DNA of 25,313 nt from a virus: IMG/VR virus record IMGVR_UViG_3300048921_000065, positions 1-25,313 of that record; one strand, given 5' to 3'. The notes under the pieces were generated by a model. The model did no database searches. It saw only the letters and a program-made list of their open reading frames with translations, and was not told where the DNA came from. Made by a program: the position numbers and the translations under genes. Positions 1-7,221 of this stretch are shown here, one piece after another. Numbering within the stretch: the first letter of the stretch is position 1; each line of letters opens with the position of its first letter.

Positions 1-47
1 TCAATCGCTGCCCATTGCTGATCATCAAGCCAGAATTCTCCTGCCAT
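1..47 (-). CDS. IS5-family transposase, N-terminal fragment (runs off window)
   Basis: The minus strand reads MAGEFWLDDQQWAAI from an ATG at 47 to the window edge. This start, with the D-x-QWAxI pattern, is typical of the IS5-family DDE transposases common in rhizobia, where it normally continues into a PLLP motif. A strong ribosome binding site (AAGGAG) lies about ten bases upstream on the same strand, which supports the start. Only 15 residues are visible, so the subgroup cannot be told and the catalytic residues are not in the window. The gene points away from the phage genes. Confidence 0.65.
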   Translation of the reverse strand, partial: MAGEFWLDDQQWAAI

Positions 48-122
48 GAGCCAATCTCCTTCAAATATCCAGATTGAATCATACAGTTCAAGCAAAATCA
101 AATGCATGATTGGGTTTGGAAC
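1..122 (-). mobile_element. Left-truncated IS5-family insertion sequence (terminal part)
   Basis: This is the end of an insertion sequence that runs off the left edge. It holds the first codons of a minus-strand transposase and about 75 bases of leader/terminal DNA. The plus-strand phage terminase frame begins to match its family only after about position 123, where the tetranucleotide CTAG occurs (123-126). IS5-type elements often insert at such short AT-core sites, so I place the boundary at 122/123. The other end, the terminal inverted repeat partner and the target duplication lie outside the window, so the exact edge is inferred. Confidence 0.6.
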
Positions 123-745
123 CTAGCCTTGGTCAGGACTTCGCCCGATCGCAGGACTTGTCCGTCATCCATCCGATGCTGGTGAGCGGAAATCTGCAGC
201 GGCACACTCCATTCCTCCTGGAGCTGCGAGACGTCCCTTTTACGACGCAACAGCAGATCCTGTTTTACATCATCGACAGCCTGCCACGGTTTTTTCATGC
301 CGCCCTCGATGCCGGCGGCAACGGTGCCTTCCTGGCAGAGGTAACGCGCCAGAAGCTCGGCCCGTCTCTCGTCTCGGAAATCAAGCTCAGCCAGGACTGG
401 TACATGCTGAACATGCCGAAGCTGAAGGACGGCTTCGACAATGGCTATTTCAGTCTGCCGCGCGACGATGACACCATGGGTGACTATCGCCTGCTGCAGA
501 TGACGCGCGGCGTCGTCAAAGTTCCGGACAACGCCCACACCATTGGCGCGGACGGCCACAAGCGGCACGGTGACAGCGCCATTGCCGGCGCGCTCGCCTA
601 TTTCGCGTCCAACCAGGACAGCGGCCCGATCGGCGGTGGCACTGGCAACGAAAACAAAGAAATCAGCGAGCAACTGCCAGAGGATGCGCAGGCGCTACCA
701 GGTGGCGCGCTCATGGCGATGCTAACCGGCTTTTTGAGGATGTAG
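110..745 (+). pseudogene. Mu gp28-like terminase large subunit, nuclease domain only (5' end lost to IS)
   Basis: The large terminase subunit packages phage DNA into the prohead with an N-terminal ATPase and a C-terminal RNase H-like nuclease. Only the nuclease half is present. Visible acidic motifs are GQDFARSQDLSVI near the start, DAGGNGAFLAEV in the middle and KRHGDSAIAGALA near the end, in the order expected for gp28-type terminases. The ATPase with Walker motifs is missing. The open frame starts at a TTG at 110 inside the IS end, so the first four or five residues come from the IS and the true phage sequence begins near 123. The frame ends two bases before the portal start. I infer that the IS insertion inactivated the gene; a nuclease-only product from the IS-supplied start is possible but no good ribosome binding site is seen. 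Confidence 0.8.
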
Positions 746-746
746 C

Positions 747-2234
747 ATGGCCAACCCAATCACGACAGAAATCGCAACGGTCCAATCCGATCCGTTTGTT
801 CCGGGCTTCCAGACGATCCTGCAGCCGACTGATGATGTCCTCGTCTCGCGCGGCGGCACGGCCGGCTACAAGGCCTATGATGAGATCCGGCGCGATCCGC
901 ATGCTTTTGCCATCCTGCAGAAGCGAAAGCTGGAAGTCGCCAGCAGGGAGTTTAAGGTCTTCGAGGCGTCGAGCCGTCGCATCGATAAGCGGATCGCCGG
1001 TGAGGTCGAGGCGTGGTTGAAGGCCATCAACTTCGATCGCCTGACAAAGGGGCTGCTGGGCGCGGTCCTGAAGGGCTTTGCTGTCGGTGAAATCATGTGG
1101 GTCAATGCTGACGGCATCTGGAAGCCCGGAGCGATCCTGGTGAAGAAGCAGCGACGCTTCCGCTTCGATGTGGACAGCAAGCTCCGTATCCTCACCCGAT
1201 CCTCGCCGCTTGACGGTATCGAAGCGCCCGATCGGAAATTCATCGTTCATCGACATTCGATCGATGACGATGACGACGATCCTTATGGCGTCGGCCTCGG
1301 GTCGGTTCTCTTTTGGCCTGCCTGGTTCAAGCGCCAGGTCCTGGCAAACTGGCTCCAGGCCACGCGCAAACACGCAGCGCCGACCACGCTCGGTCAGTAT
1401 CAGGGTGCCTTCGACCAGAAGAAGCAGGACGAGCTGGCGTCGGTCTTTGCGAAAGCACAGGGCTCGGACAGTCTGATATTTCCAGACAATGTCACGATCG
1501 AGCTTCTGGAAGCCAAAAACCAGGGGGATCAGTTCGACACGCTGTCCCGCTATCTTGACGAGTTGATGAGCGAAGCCGTCCTGGGCGAGACACTCAGTAC
1601 CAACTCAGGCGAGCGTGGTGCACGCTCTCTTGGCGAGATCCACAACGAAGTCCGCATTGCGATCGCCAAAGCCGACGCCGATCTAGTTTGCCAGGCAGTG
1701 CGCGATTCAGCGATCCGATGGTACGTCGAGATCAATTATCCGGGCGAAGCGGTGCCGGACGTATGGCGCGACTTCTCCGAGGCTGAGGATCTGAACGACA
1801 AAGCCGAACGGGATACCAAGATCTTTGCCATGGGCTACAAGCCGGCATCCGTCGACTACATCAACGATACGTATGGTGGTGATTGGATCGAGAAGCCGCA
1901 GCCAGTTGCGCCTGGCGCTGTTGATCCCAACGCGACCGATCAGCCGCAAACCGTGTTTGGCAACGTTGCCTTTGCTGATCCGGTGCGGCCGGAAACGCAG
2001 GCAGAGAAAGCCGTCACGGACCTGACCGACCAACTTGCAAATTTCGGCCGGCCGGCGATCGACGCCATGATCGCCGACATCGAGGCGGCTTTCAACGAGG
2101 CAACATCCTACGATGACCTTGCCGAACGGCTCGCACGACTGTCAGGCGACATGTCGATCGACGATCTCGCACGGTTGATGGCACAGGGCACGATCGCGGC
2201 TGATCTGGAAGGACAGGCCTCGTCGAATGGCTGA
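747..2234 (+). CDS. Mu gp29-like portal protein (DUF935 family)
   Basis: The portal forms the ring at the head vertex through which DNA enters and leaves and to which the tail is joined. The 495-residue length fits the DUF935/Mu gp29 family. Family-like features are the N-terminal stretch with LVSRGGTAGYKAYDEIRRD, the core GLLGAVLKGFAVGEIMW, and the later LGETLSTNSGERGARSLGEIH. The position, directly after terminase and directly before MuF, is the Mu order. The start at 747 follows the terminase stop by one base, and the end overlaps the MuF start by eight bases, which suggests translational coupling. The C-terminal 80 residues are rich in short alpha-helical acidic sequence, as is usual for the tail of this family. 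Confidence 0.9.
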   Translation: MANPITTEIATVQSDPFVPGFQTILQPTDDVLVSRGGTAGYKAYDEIRRDPHAFAILQKRKLEVASREFKVFEASSRRIDKRIAGEVEAWLKAINFDRLTKGLLGAVLKGFAVGEIMWVNADGIWKPGAILVKKQRRFRFDVDSKLRILTRSSPLDGIEAPDRKFIVHRHSIDDDDDDPYGVGLGSVLFWPAWFKRQVLANWLQATRKHAAPTTLGQYQGAFDQKKQDELASVFAKAQGSDSLIFPDNVTIELLEAKNQGDQFDTLSRYLDELMSEAVLGETLSTNSGERGARSLGEIHNEVRIAIAKADADLVCQAVRDSAIRWYVEINYPGEAVPDVWRDFSEAEDLNDKAERDTKIFAMGYKPASVDYINDTYGGDWIEKPQPVAPGAVDPNATDQPQTVFGNVAFADPVRPETQAEKAVTDLTDQLANFGRPAIDAMIADIEAAFNEATSYDDLAERLARLSGDMSIDDLARLMAQGTIAADLEGQASSNG

Positions 2235-3453
2235 TCAACTCCCATTCCAGGAGGCGATCGACTTCCTGCGCAATAAGGTCAACCTTCCGACCAGGCGCTG
2301 GGATGACGTTATGCGTCAGGGACAGGTGCGCGGCTTCACCGTGGCCGGTATCGCCCGTGACGACATGCTATCGGATTTCATGGCGGCGCTGCTGGCGGCG
2401 CGAACCGCTGGAACCGGCTTTAACGAGTTTCGAAAGAGCTTTGACGAGATCGTCGATCGCACTGGCTGGAAGTTCAACGCCAAGGGCGGTACCGACGAGG
2501 AGCGCCGCGACTGGCGTGCCAGGATTATCTATACGACGAACATGCGCACCTCCTATATGGCGGGGCGCTGGAAGCAGCTCACCGATCCGGACGTTCTGAA
2601 ATACCGGCCATACCTCCAGTACGTCCATTCGAACGCGGTGCATCCTCGCTTGCTTCACCTCCATTGGAATGGCTTGGTGCTTGCCGCGACTGATCCGGCC
2701 TGGCGGTACATGTATCCGCCGAACGGCTGGGGCTGTGGCTGCGACGTCAAAGCCTTGTCCGAACGGGATTTGAAGCGGCTTGGAAAGTCTGGTCCTGATG
2801 AGGCTCCGGACCTGACGCCATATGAGAGCGTGGATCCGCGCACCGGTTTTCCGGAAATGCGCCATCCGGGCATCGATCGCGGCTGGGATTACAATGTCGG
2901 CGAGGAATGGCTTTCCGGTATCGTGCCGCCCGAGCTGCGCACGCCGCTGCCGGCCGTTGCTGACACCCAGCCAAAAAACTTGCCCGCCATGCCGGAAGCG
3001 ACGGAAACGAACTGGGAAGAATTGTTGCCACCGGAAGCCAAGCCCGAGGATGGTGCGGCAGCCTTCCTGTCAATGTTCGGCCTGCAGGGCAACGAGGGTG
3101 GTTACTATCGTGATGCCTCGGGCGGCATCGTGCCGATCGGCAAGTCGTTGTTCCGGCCGGACGTGACGCCAGGAAATGACGACAACAATCCCGCCTATGG
3201 GAAGTATGCGCGTGTCCTAGCGGATGCGATCCGCAAGCCTGACGAGATCTGGCTGGATTGGGGCACGGTCAAATCCGGCATTGTCCTGCGCCGTTCTTAT
3301 CTCAAACGCGTGCTGCTGCCTGATGGGACAAGCACCTTTCTGCGCTTCGAATGGACCAAGCTCGGCTGGACGGCGGTGGCCGAACCAACGTCGGCTGGAG
3401 CCGCCGATCGTTATCGCCGTGGCGCGCTGCTCTATCGGAGGAAAGCCGCATGA
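2227..3453 (+). CDS. MuF head morphogenesis protein with C-terminal PBECR-type nuclease-like domain
   Basis: MuF (SPP1 gp7 family) is a minor head protein, needed for head assembly and thought to enter the host with DNA in some phages. Residues 1 to about 240 show the MuF domain: helices, then YTTNMRTSYMAGRWKQL, HLHWNGLVLAATDPAWRY and the cysteine motif NGWGCGCDVKALS. A linker rich in P and E follows. Residues about 305-408 form a second domain with YGKYARVLADAIRKPDEIWLD, a basic RRSYLKR and a closing YRRGALLYRRKA. This pattern fits the phage Barnase-EndoU-ColicinE5/D-RelE-like (PBECR2) domain seen at the end of many MuF proteins; that domain name is from memory of the family. The gene overlaps portal by eight bases and gpG by four (ATGA). 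Confidence 0.88.
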   Translation: MADQLPFQEAIDFLRNKVNLPTRRWDDVMRQGQVRGFTVAGIARDDMLSDFMAALLAARTAGTGFNEFRKSFDEIVDRTGWKFNAKGGTDEERRDWRARIIYTTNMRTSYMAGRWKQLTDPDVLKYRPYLQYVHSNAVHPRLLHLHWNGLVLAATDPAWRYMYPPNGWGCGCDVKALSERDLKRLGKSGPDEAPDLTPYESVDPRTGFPEMRHPGIDRGWDYNVGEEWLSGIVPPELRTPLPAVADTQPKNLPAMPEATETNWEELLPPEAKPEDGAAAFLSMFGLQGNEGGYYRDASGGIVPIGKSLFRPDVTPGNDDNNPAYGKYARVLADAIRKPDEIWLDWGTVKSGIVLRRSYLKRVLLPDGTSTFLRFEWTKLGWTAVAEPTSAGAADRYRRGALLYRRKAA

Positions 3454-3962
3454 CCGCAGCGACATTGACGATCGACGACCATGAGATCATTGACGCCCTG
3501 GACCACCTCCTGGCGGCGGCCGGCACCCTGACGCCCGTTTACAAGAACATCGGCGAATATGAAGCCGAGGCCACCAAGGAACGGTTTCGCACCGGGCGAG
3601 ATCCCGAGGGCAACGCCTGGAAAGATCTCAACGAGCTTTATGCGAAGACCAAGAAGGGACCATCGATCCTTGTCGGTCAGACGCGAGACCTTTCCAGTAT
3701 CATCTGGCAGCTGGCATCGAGCGGGGTCGAGATCGGCTCGAACGTGGTCTATGCTCACGCTCACAACGAGGGCGCGACGATCGTTCCGAAGAATGCCGCC
3801 GCTCTGATGTTCTCGATGGGTGGGCAGACGTTCATGGTGAAAAGCGTTACGATCCCCCGGCGTCAATTCCTGGGCTTCAGTAGCGAGGACCAGGTCCGCA
3901 TCCAGGAGATCATCGAAGATCACTTCCTGGACGCAATCGAGAATACGGCAGGGCCGAAATAA
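3450..3962 (+). CDS. Mu gpG-like virion morphogenesis / tail completion protein
   Basis: The product is 170 residues, the usual size for the phage virion morphogenesis (Mu gpG) family that helps complete the head-tail joint. Family features seen are FRTGRDPEGNAWKDL, followed by a lysine-rich segment, ILVGQTRDLSSIIW and a glycine-rich region ending in IPRRQFLGFS. I chose the ATG at 3450 because it overlaps the MuF stop as ATGA and has a GGAGG ribosome binding site ten bases upstream; the open frame itself extends further back with no such signal. It is the last gene before the non-coding block at 3963-4176. Confidence 0.85.
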   Translation: MTAATLTIDDHEIIDALDHLLAAAGTLTPVYKNIGEYEAEATKERFRTGRDPEGNAWKDLNELYAKTKKGPSILVGQTRDLSSIIWQLASSGVEIGSNVVYAHAHNEGATIVPKNAAALMFSMGGQTFMVKSVTIPRRQFLGFSSEDQVRIQEIIEDHFLDAIENTAGPK

Positions 3963-4062
3963 CGGCCCTAGAAACGCGTTCGGAGGCTTCGGACGGGAGA
4001 TTGCCGCAGGGAGCACCCATAACGCCGCCCACGGGCTTTGAAACTACTTTGAATTCGAAGCC

Positions 4063-4176
4063 TTGCCCGTAAGAACGACTGTGATATGAGTTTGCCACTC
4101 CCTCAGACCCAAATCGACGGCACCCGAAAGCCCTTTCGGCTGTTTCGCATTTCTGCCCTGGGCCAATCTGCCCGGC
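4063..4176 (+). promoter_or_regulatory. Candidate late promoter block upstream of protease I (PI-like), with 16-bp palindrome
   Basis: The gap 3963-4176 carries no gene. Its right half shares ordered blocks with the gap after the tape measure gene: TTGCCC (4063), CTGTGATATG (4079-4088), CACCCGAAAGC then TCGGCTGT (4121-4143), and an ATCT followed by CCC-rich sequence just before an ATG. The core CCGAAAGCCCTTTCGG (4124-4139) is a palindrome with seven-base arms. Mu has a C-activated late promoter, PI, at this place. I infer a late promoter with the palindrome as activator site. AATCT at 4165-4169 is a weak -10 candidate and lies so close to the ATG at 4177 that the transcript may have almost no leader. 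The palindrome could instead act as an RNA hairpin, but no U-tract follows. Confidence 0.5.
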
Positions 4177-5274
4177 ATGAAACCGATCGATATTTTCCGC
4201 TCTGGCAATCACACCGATAGCCAAGGTCGGGCGTTTTCCTTTACGGACGCCGATCTTGAAGCCATCGCCAAACAATATGATCCGGCGCTGCATGAAGCGC
4301 CGATCGTCGTCGGCCATCCGAAGCAGGATGCGCCGGCCTATGGCTGGATCAAGTCCGTCTCTTTCCAGGACGGTCACCTTGTTGCCGAGCCGCAGAACAT
4401 CGAGCCGCAGTTTGCCGAGCTGGTGAAAGGTCGCCGGTTCAGCAAGGTGTCGTCGAGCTTCTATCCGCCCAATCACCCGAACAACCCGACGCCGGGCAAA
4501 TACTACCTGAAGCACGTCGGCTTTCTCGGCGCGACGCCGCCTGCGGTGAAGGGGCTGAAGTCGATCGAGTTTTCCGAGGACGCAGACGTCGTCCAGTTCG
4601 ACGATGCCGCAGTCATTCGTTCGGCATGGGTGTTCGACACGATTGCCGGCCTGTTCCGGACGTTCCGTGAATCGATCATTGCCGACAAGGGCATTGAAGC
4701 GGCCGACGCTGTCATTCCGGACTGGAAGATCAACACAATCACCGAAGCCGCCCAGCAGATCCGCGATCCGATGCCTGCTGGGCCTTTCACCACCTACACA
4801 GAAAAAGAGGATCCTATGGACGCTGCCCAAATTGCCGCGCTGGAAGCCCGCGAGCGCAAGCTTGCCGAAGATCAAGCAAGCTTTGCGGAAAAGGTCCGCA
4901 AGGACGAAGAGACCGCACGCGCTTCCCGTGCTGCCGACGACGCAGTGTTCGTCAACGGCATTGTTTCGGCCGGCCGTCTGCCGATCGGCCTACAGCCGCT
5001 CGCAACCGCAATCTTCGCCGACCTCGACGATGCCATGCTTTCCTTCTCCGAAGACGGCGAAGAGAAGTCGTTGTCGGCCCGCGAAGGCTTCCGGCAGTTG
5101 CTGGGCAAATTGCCGCTCCCGGTCTCGACCGGCGAAGTTGCTGCCGGTGACGGCCCCGACTTCTCCGATCCGACCCACGTCAAGGATGCGATCAACACGG
5201 AAATCGAAGCGGCACGCACGCGGGGCGAGATCATCTCGCCCGCCATCGCCGCCATGCGCCTCACCAAACGCTAA
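4177..5274 (+). CDS. Mu gpI-like prohead protease with C-terminal scaffold part
   Basis: This protease processes head proteins during capsid maturation. The first 150 residues match the Mu-type protease family: FTDADLEAIAKQYDP, EAPIVVGHPKQDAPAYGW, then GRRFSKVSSSFYPP and YYLKHVGFLGATPPAVKGL. The C-terminal third, from residue 214, is helical and charged (ALEARERKLAEDQASFAEKV) and corresponds to the scaffold Z of Mu. The total of 365 residues is close to the family size. The start ATG has no clear ribosome binding site, which is odd in a phage where most genes have one, and fits translation from a very short leader (see the upstream block). The cement gene follows after 18 bases. Confidence 0.88.
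   Translation: MKPIDIFRSGNHTDSQGRAFSFTDADLEAIAKQYDPALHEAPIVVGHPKQDAPAYGWIKSVSFQDGHLVAEPQNIEPQFAELVKGRRFSKVSSSFYPPNHPNNPTPGKYYLKHVGFLGATPPAVKGLKSIEFSEDADVVQFDDAAVIRSAWVFDTIAGLFRTFRESIIADKGIEAADAVIPDWKINTITEAAQQIRDPMPAGPFTTYTEKEDPMDAAQIAALEARERKLAEDQASFAEKVRKDEETARASRAADDAVFVNGIVSAGRLPIGLQPLATAIFADLDDAMLSFSEDGEEKSLSAREGFRQLLGKLPLPVSTGEVAAGDGPDFSDPTHVKDAINTEIEAARTRGEIISPAIAAMRLTKR
4816..5274 (+). CDS. Nested in-frame scaffold protein (Mu Z-like), 152 residues
   Basis: In Mu the 3' part of gene I is also translated alone as scaffold Z, which shapes the prohead. Here an ATG at 4816 is in frame with the protease gene, at protease residue 214, and has its own GAGG (4807-4810) five bases upstream. 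The product starts MDAAQIAALEARERKLAED, a heptad-like charged helix, as expected for a scaffold. It would end with the protease stop. The signal is better than that of the full-length gene. Seen: in-frame ATG and binding site. Inferred: separate expression. Confidence 0.6.
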   Translation: MDAAQIAALEARERKLAEDQASFAEKVRKDEETARASRAADDAVFVNGIVSAGRLPIGLQPLATAIFADLDDAMLSFSEDGEEKSLSAREGFRQLLGKLPLPVSTGEVAAGDGPDFSDPTHVKDAINTEIEAARTRGEIISPAIAAMRLTKR

Positions 5275-5292
5275 GGCCAGAAAGGGTCCAGC

Positions 5293-5664
5293 ATGAGCAA
5301 AGTCATCAAGAGTTTCATGGCGACCGTTGCCATTGGTCATCAGCTGCTGGTCAAGGCCGGCGCGTCTGATGGTCAGGTGGCGCTCGCCACGGCCCCCGCC
5401 GATGCCATCATCGGTGTCAGCGATTGCCCTGGCGGCGCTGCAATCGGCGATCGCATCGACATCGTTCTGTTCGGCGAAACCGAAGCGCAAGTCGGCGGCA
5501 CGATCCCTTTTGGCACGTTCTTCACGGCCGGAGCTGGCGGCAAGGCCGTCGCTGCAGCTCCCGCCGCTGCTGCCAATGCCCGCATTGGCGGCCTTCAGAT
5601 CGCAAGTGCCGTCTCGGGTGACATCGCCCGCGTCTTCGTAAACCCGGGTCAGATCCAGGGCTAA
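5293..5664 (+). CDS. Small capsid cement / decoration-like protein
   Basis: The 123-residue product is rich in A, G and V with short beta-prone repeats (GHQLLVKAGASDGQVALATA, IIGVSDCPGGAAIGDRIDIV). This composition, the size and the place between protease/scaffold and major capsid fit a head cement protein of the DUF2190-like kind, which stabilises the expanded capsid from outside. The assignment rests mainly on context. It lies 18 bases after the protease gene with a modest AAAGGG upstream, and 27 bases before the capsid gene. No signal peptide or membrane segment. Confidence 0.6.
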   Translation: MSKVIKSFMATVAIGHQLLVKAGASDGQVALATAPADAIIGVSDCPGGAAIGDRIDIVLFGETEAQVGGTIPFGTFFTAGAGGKAVAAAPAAAANARIGGLQIASAVSGDIARVFVNPGQIQG

Positions 5665-5691
5665 TCACCCCTAAACCTCAAGGAGCAGTCA

Positions 5692-6624
5692 ATGAGCGGC
5701 ACGCCGTTCCCTATCGATCCGGTGTTGACCGGCATCATCAACGCCTACAAGAACAACGCGATGATCGCCGATCTGGTGTCGCCGCGCCTAACGCCGAACC
5801 TGACCAAAAGCCTCTTCAAGTGGTGGTACTTCAATTTCGGTCAGTTCATCACGATCACCGACACCAAGGTTGGCCGTAAGTCCGCCCCGAATGAAGTCGA
5901 GTTTCAGGGTGACGAGAAGGAAGGCCAGACCCTCGACTACGGTCTCGACGACGTCATCCCGATCGATGATATCAACCAGGCGCCACCCGGCTACGATCCG
6001 CGAGCTTTCGCCGCGCAGAAGCTCATCGACCTAATCTTGCTCGATCGCGAAGTTCGTGTCGCCAAGATGGCATTCGACGACACCCTTTACCCCGCCAGCA
6101 ACAAGGAAGTGCTGACAGGTACCGACAAGTGGTCCAACGACGCCAGCAACCCGATCCGGCTGATCACTGAAGCCGCCGACAGCATGATCATTCGCCCGAA
6201 CAATCTGGTGTTGGGCCGGGTCGAATGGACCGGCTTGCGAACGAACAAGGCTGTCCTCCAGTCGCTCACGATCTCCGGCACCGACAAGGGCATGGCAACC
6301 AAGCAGGCCGTGGCTGACCTTCTGGAGCTGGATGACATCATCATCGGCGAAGGCTGGATCAACACGGCCAAGAAGGGGCAGGCCGTCAACATGCAGCGCG
6401 CCTGGAGCGCCGACGCGTTGCTCTTCCACAAAGCCCCTTTGGCGAACTCGATCGACGCAACGCCGACCTATTCCTGGACGGCGCAGTACGGCGAACGCGT
6501 GGCTGGCTCGATCGACGAGCCGAAGACCGGCCTTCGCGGCTCCGTCCGCGTCCGCTCCGGTGAGAGCGTCAGGGAAGTCATGGCCGCTCCGGAGCTTGGC
6601 TACCTGTTCGAAAACGTCCTCTGA
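5692..6624 (+). CDS. Major capsid protein
   Basis: The 310-residue product sits where the major head protein (Mu T) is found and has the usual size. Features typical of such capsid proteins are the N-terminal IINAYKNNAMIADLVSPR, the KVGRKSAPNEVEF loop region, the central helix DLILLDREVRVAKMAF, and NNLVLGRVEWTGLRTNKAVL in the later core. The C-terminus VREVMAAPELGYLFENVL resembles the end of capsid proteins from transposable siphophages. A strong AAGGAG at 5680-5685 lies six bases before the start, in keeping with high expression. A 115-base gap with a stable hairpin follows. Confidence 0.85.
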   Translation: MSGTPFPIDPVLTGIINAYKNNAMIADLVSPRLTPNLTKSLFKWWYFNFGQFITITDTKVGRKSAPNEVEFQGDEKEGQTLDYGLDDVIPIDDINQAPPGYDPRAFAAQKLIDLILLDREVRVAKMAFDDTLYPASNKEVLTGTDKWSNDASNPIRLITEAADSMIIRPNNLVLGRVEWTGLRTNKAVLQSLTISGTDKGMATKQAVADLLELDDIIIGEGWINTAKKGQAVNMQRAWSADALLFHKAPLANSIDATPTYSWTAQYGERVAGSIDEPKTGLRGSVRVRSGESVREVMAAPELGYLFENVL

Positions 6625-6676
6625 CGTTTCGACCTGAATACGGGGTGGGAGCGCCGCGAGGAGAAATCCGAAGCCC

Positions 6677-6697
6677 AGGCTGGCAGGCCGCCAGCCT
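6677..6697 (+). terminator. Stable hairpin after the capsid gene (possible attenuator or RNA-end stabiliser)
   Basis: AGGCTGGC (6677-6684) and GCCAGCCT (6690-6697) pair perfectly around a five-base loop. The next bases are AAACAGC, so there is no U-tract and a classic intrinsic terminator is unlikely. In the only gap of the head-to-tail connector region, it may instead protect the abundant capsid mRNA from 3' decay or lower downstream expression. The rest of 6625-6739 holds only the ribosome binding site GAAGGAA of the next gene. Confidence 0.4.
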
Positions 6698-6739
6698 AAA
6701 CAGCGGCAATCAACGATGGACCTTTGAGAAGGAACGCAC

Positions 6740-6976
6740 ATGCCTCCCAAGAATGGCAACAATGCCGGTGATGCCGGCGCTGAGACGGAACAGGTCACAC
6801 TTTACCCCGTAACGCTCGCAAAGCCCGCGCGGATCAACGGTGTCAAAGCCAAGGCTGGCGAGACCGTCGAGGTCGATGCAACGGTCGGCAAGCAGCTTCA
6901 TGACGCTGACGCGCTCGATCTGGAAGAGACCGAGAAGCTCAACACCTTTTCCGTTAGCAGCGGGAACCAGGCGTAA
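6740..6976 (+). CDS. Small phage protein, DUF7210-like
   Basis: The product is 78 residues. A flexible N-terminus (NGNNAGDAGAETE) leads into VTLYPVTLAKPARINGVKAK and AGETVEVDATVGKQLHDADAL. This 'substrate-like strand, then AGETVEV' pattern resembles small phage proteins annotated as DUF7210 that lie beside capsid genes; their function is not known to me. The start has GAAGGAA seven bases upstream. It ends two bases before the next gene. The assignment is by pattern recall and context. Confidence 0.6.
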   Translation: MPPKNGNNAGDAGAETEQVTLYPVTLAKPARINGVKAKAGETVEVDATVGKQLHDADALDLEETEKLNTFSVSSGNQA

Positions 6977-6978
6977 CC

Positions 6979-7221
6979 ATGACCGAGAAACTGTCGGCTG
7001 CCGAGTACATTCGCAAGTCTGAGGAAGTGCAACTCCTCATGGCCGAAAACAAAGTTGCCGAGGAACAGATCCTCGACAGATTGAATGCGCTCGGCAGCCG
7101 ATCGGATATCGACAAGCGCTGGCTTTCGATTGCCAGGACGGACATCGAGCGCGGCTTCATGGCGCTCAATCGTGCGCTCGCCGAACCCCTGATGAAGATG
7201 GTTTCCGAGGTCGAGCTATGA
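6979..7221 (+). CDS. acb2: Acb2-like cyclic nucleotide sponge (anti-CBASS), putative
   Basis: The 80-residue product looks like a two-helix hairpin. Helix 1 (about 6-39) has EYIRKSEEVQLLMAENKVAE; a short turn with SRSDIDKRW leads into helix 2 with RWLSIARTDIERGFMALNRA and LAEP. The second segment follows the conserved pattern RW-hh-hI-x-x-T-x-h-x-x-GFMAL-x-RA-h-A-x-P of Acb2 proteins, which bind cyclic di- and trinucleotides and so blind CBASS immunity. Y10 and K25 have the same spacing as Y11 and K26, which I recall as ligand residues in the Pseudomonas phage PaMx33 protein. Acb2 genes of B3-like phages also sit among structural genes near the capsid gene. The start has only a weak binding site (CCAGG); the end overlaps the next gene as ATGA. 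The ligand and the host target are inferred. Confidence 0.68.
   Translation: MTEKLSAAEYIRKSEEVQLLMAENKVAEEQILDRLNALGSRSDIDKRWLSIARTDIERGFMALNRALAEPLMKMVSEVEL

Noticed and set aside
98-673. Minus-strand frame of 191 codons opposite the terminase fragment
   Set aside because: It is the antisense shadow of a well-supported plus-strand frame, with no family motifs or binding site.
4124-4139. Palindrome read as an intrinsic terminator of the head genes
   Set aside because: The stem would be short with a tight loop, no U-tract follows, and the same motif with its flanks recurs before another gene start, which fits a protein-binding site better.
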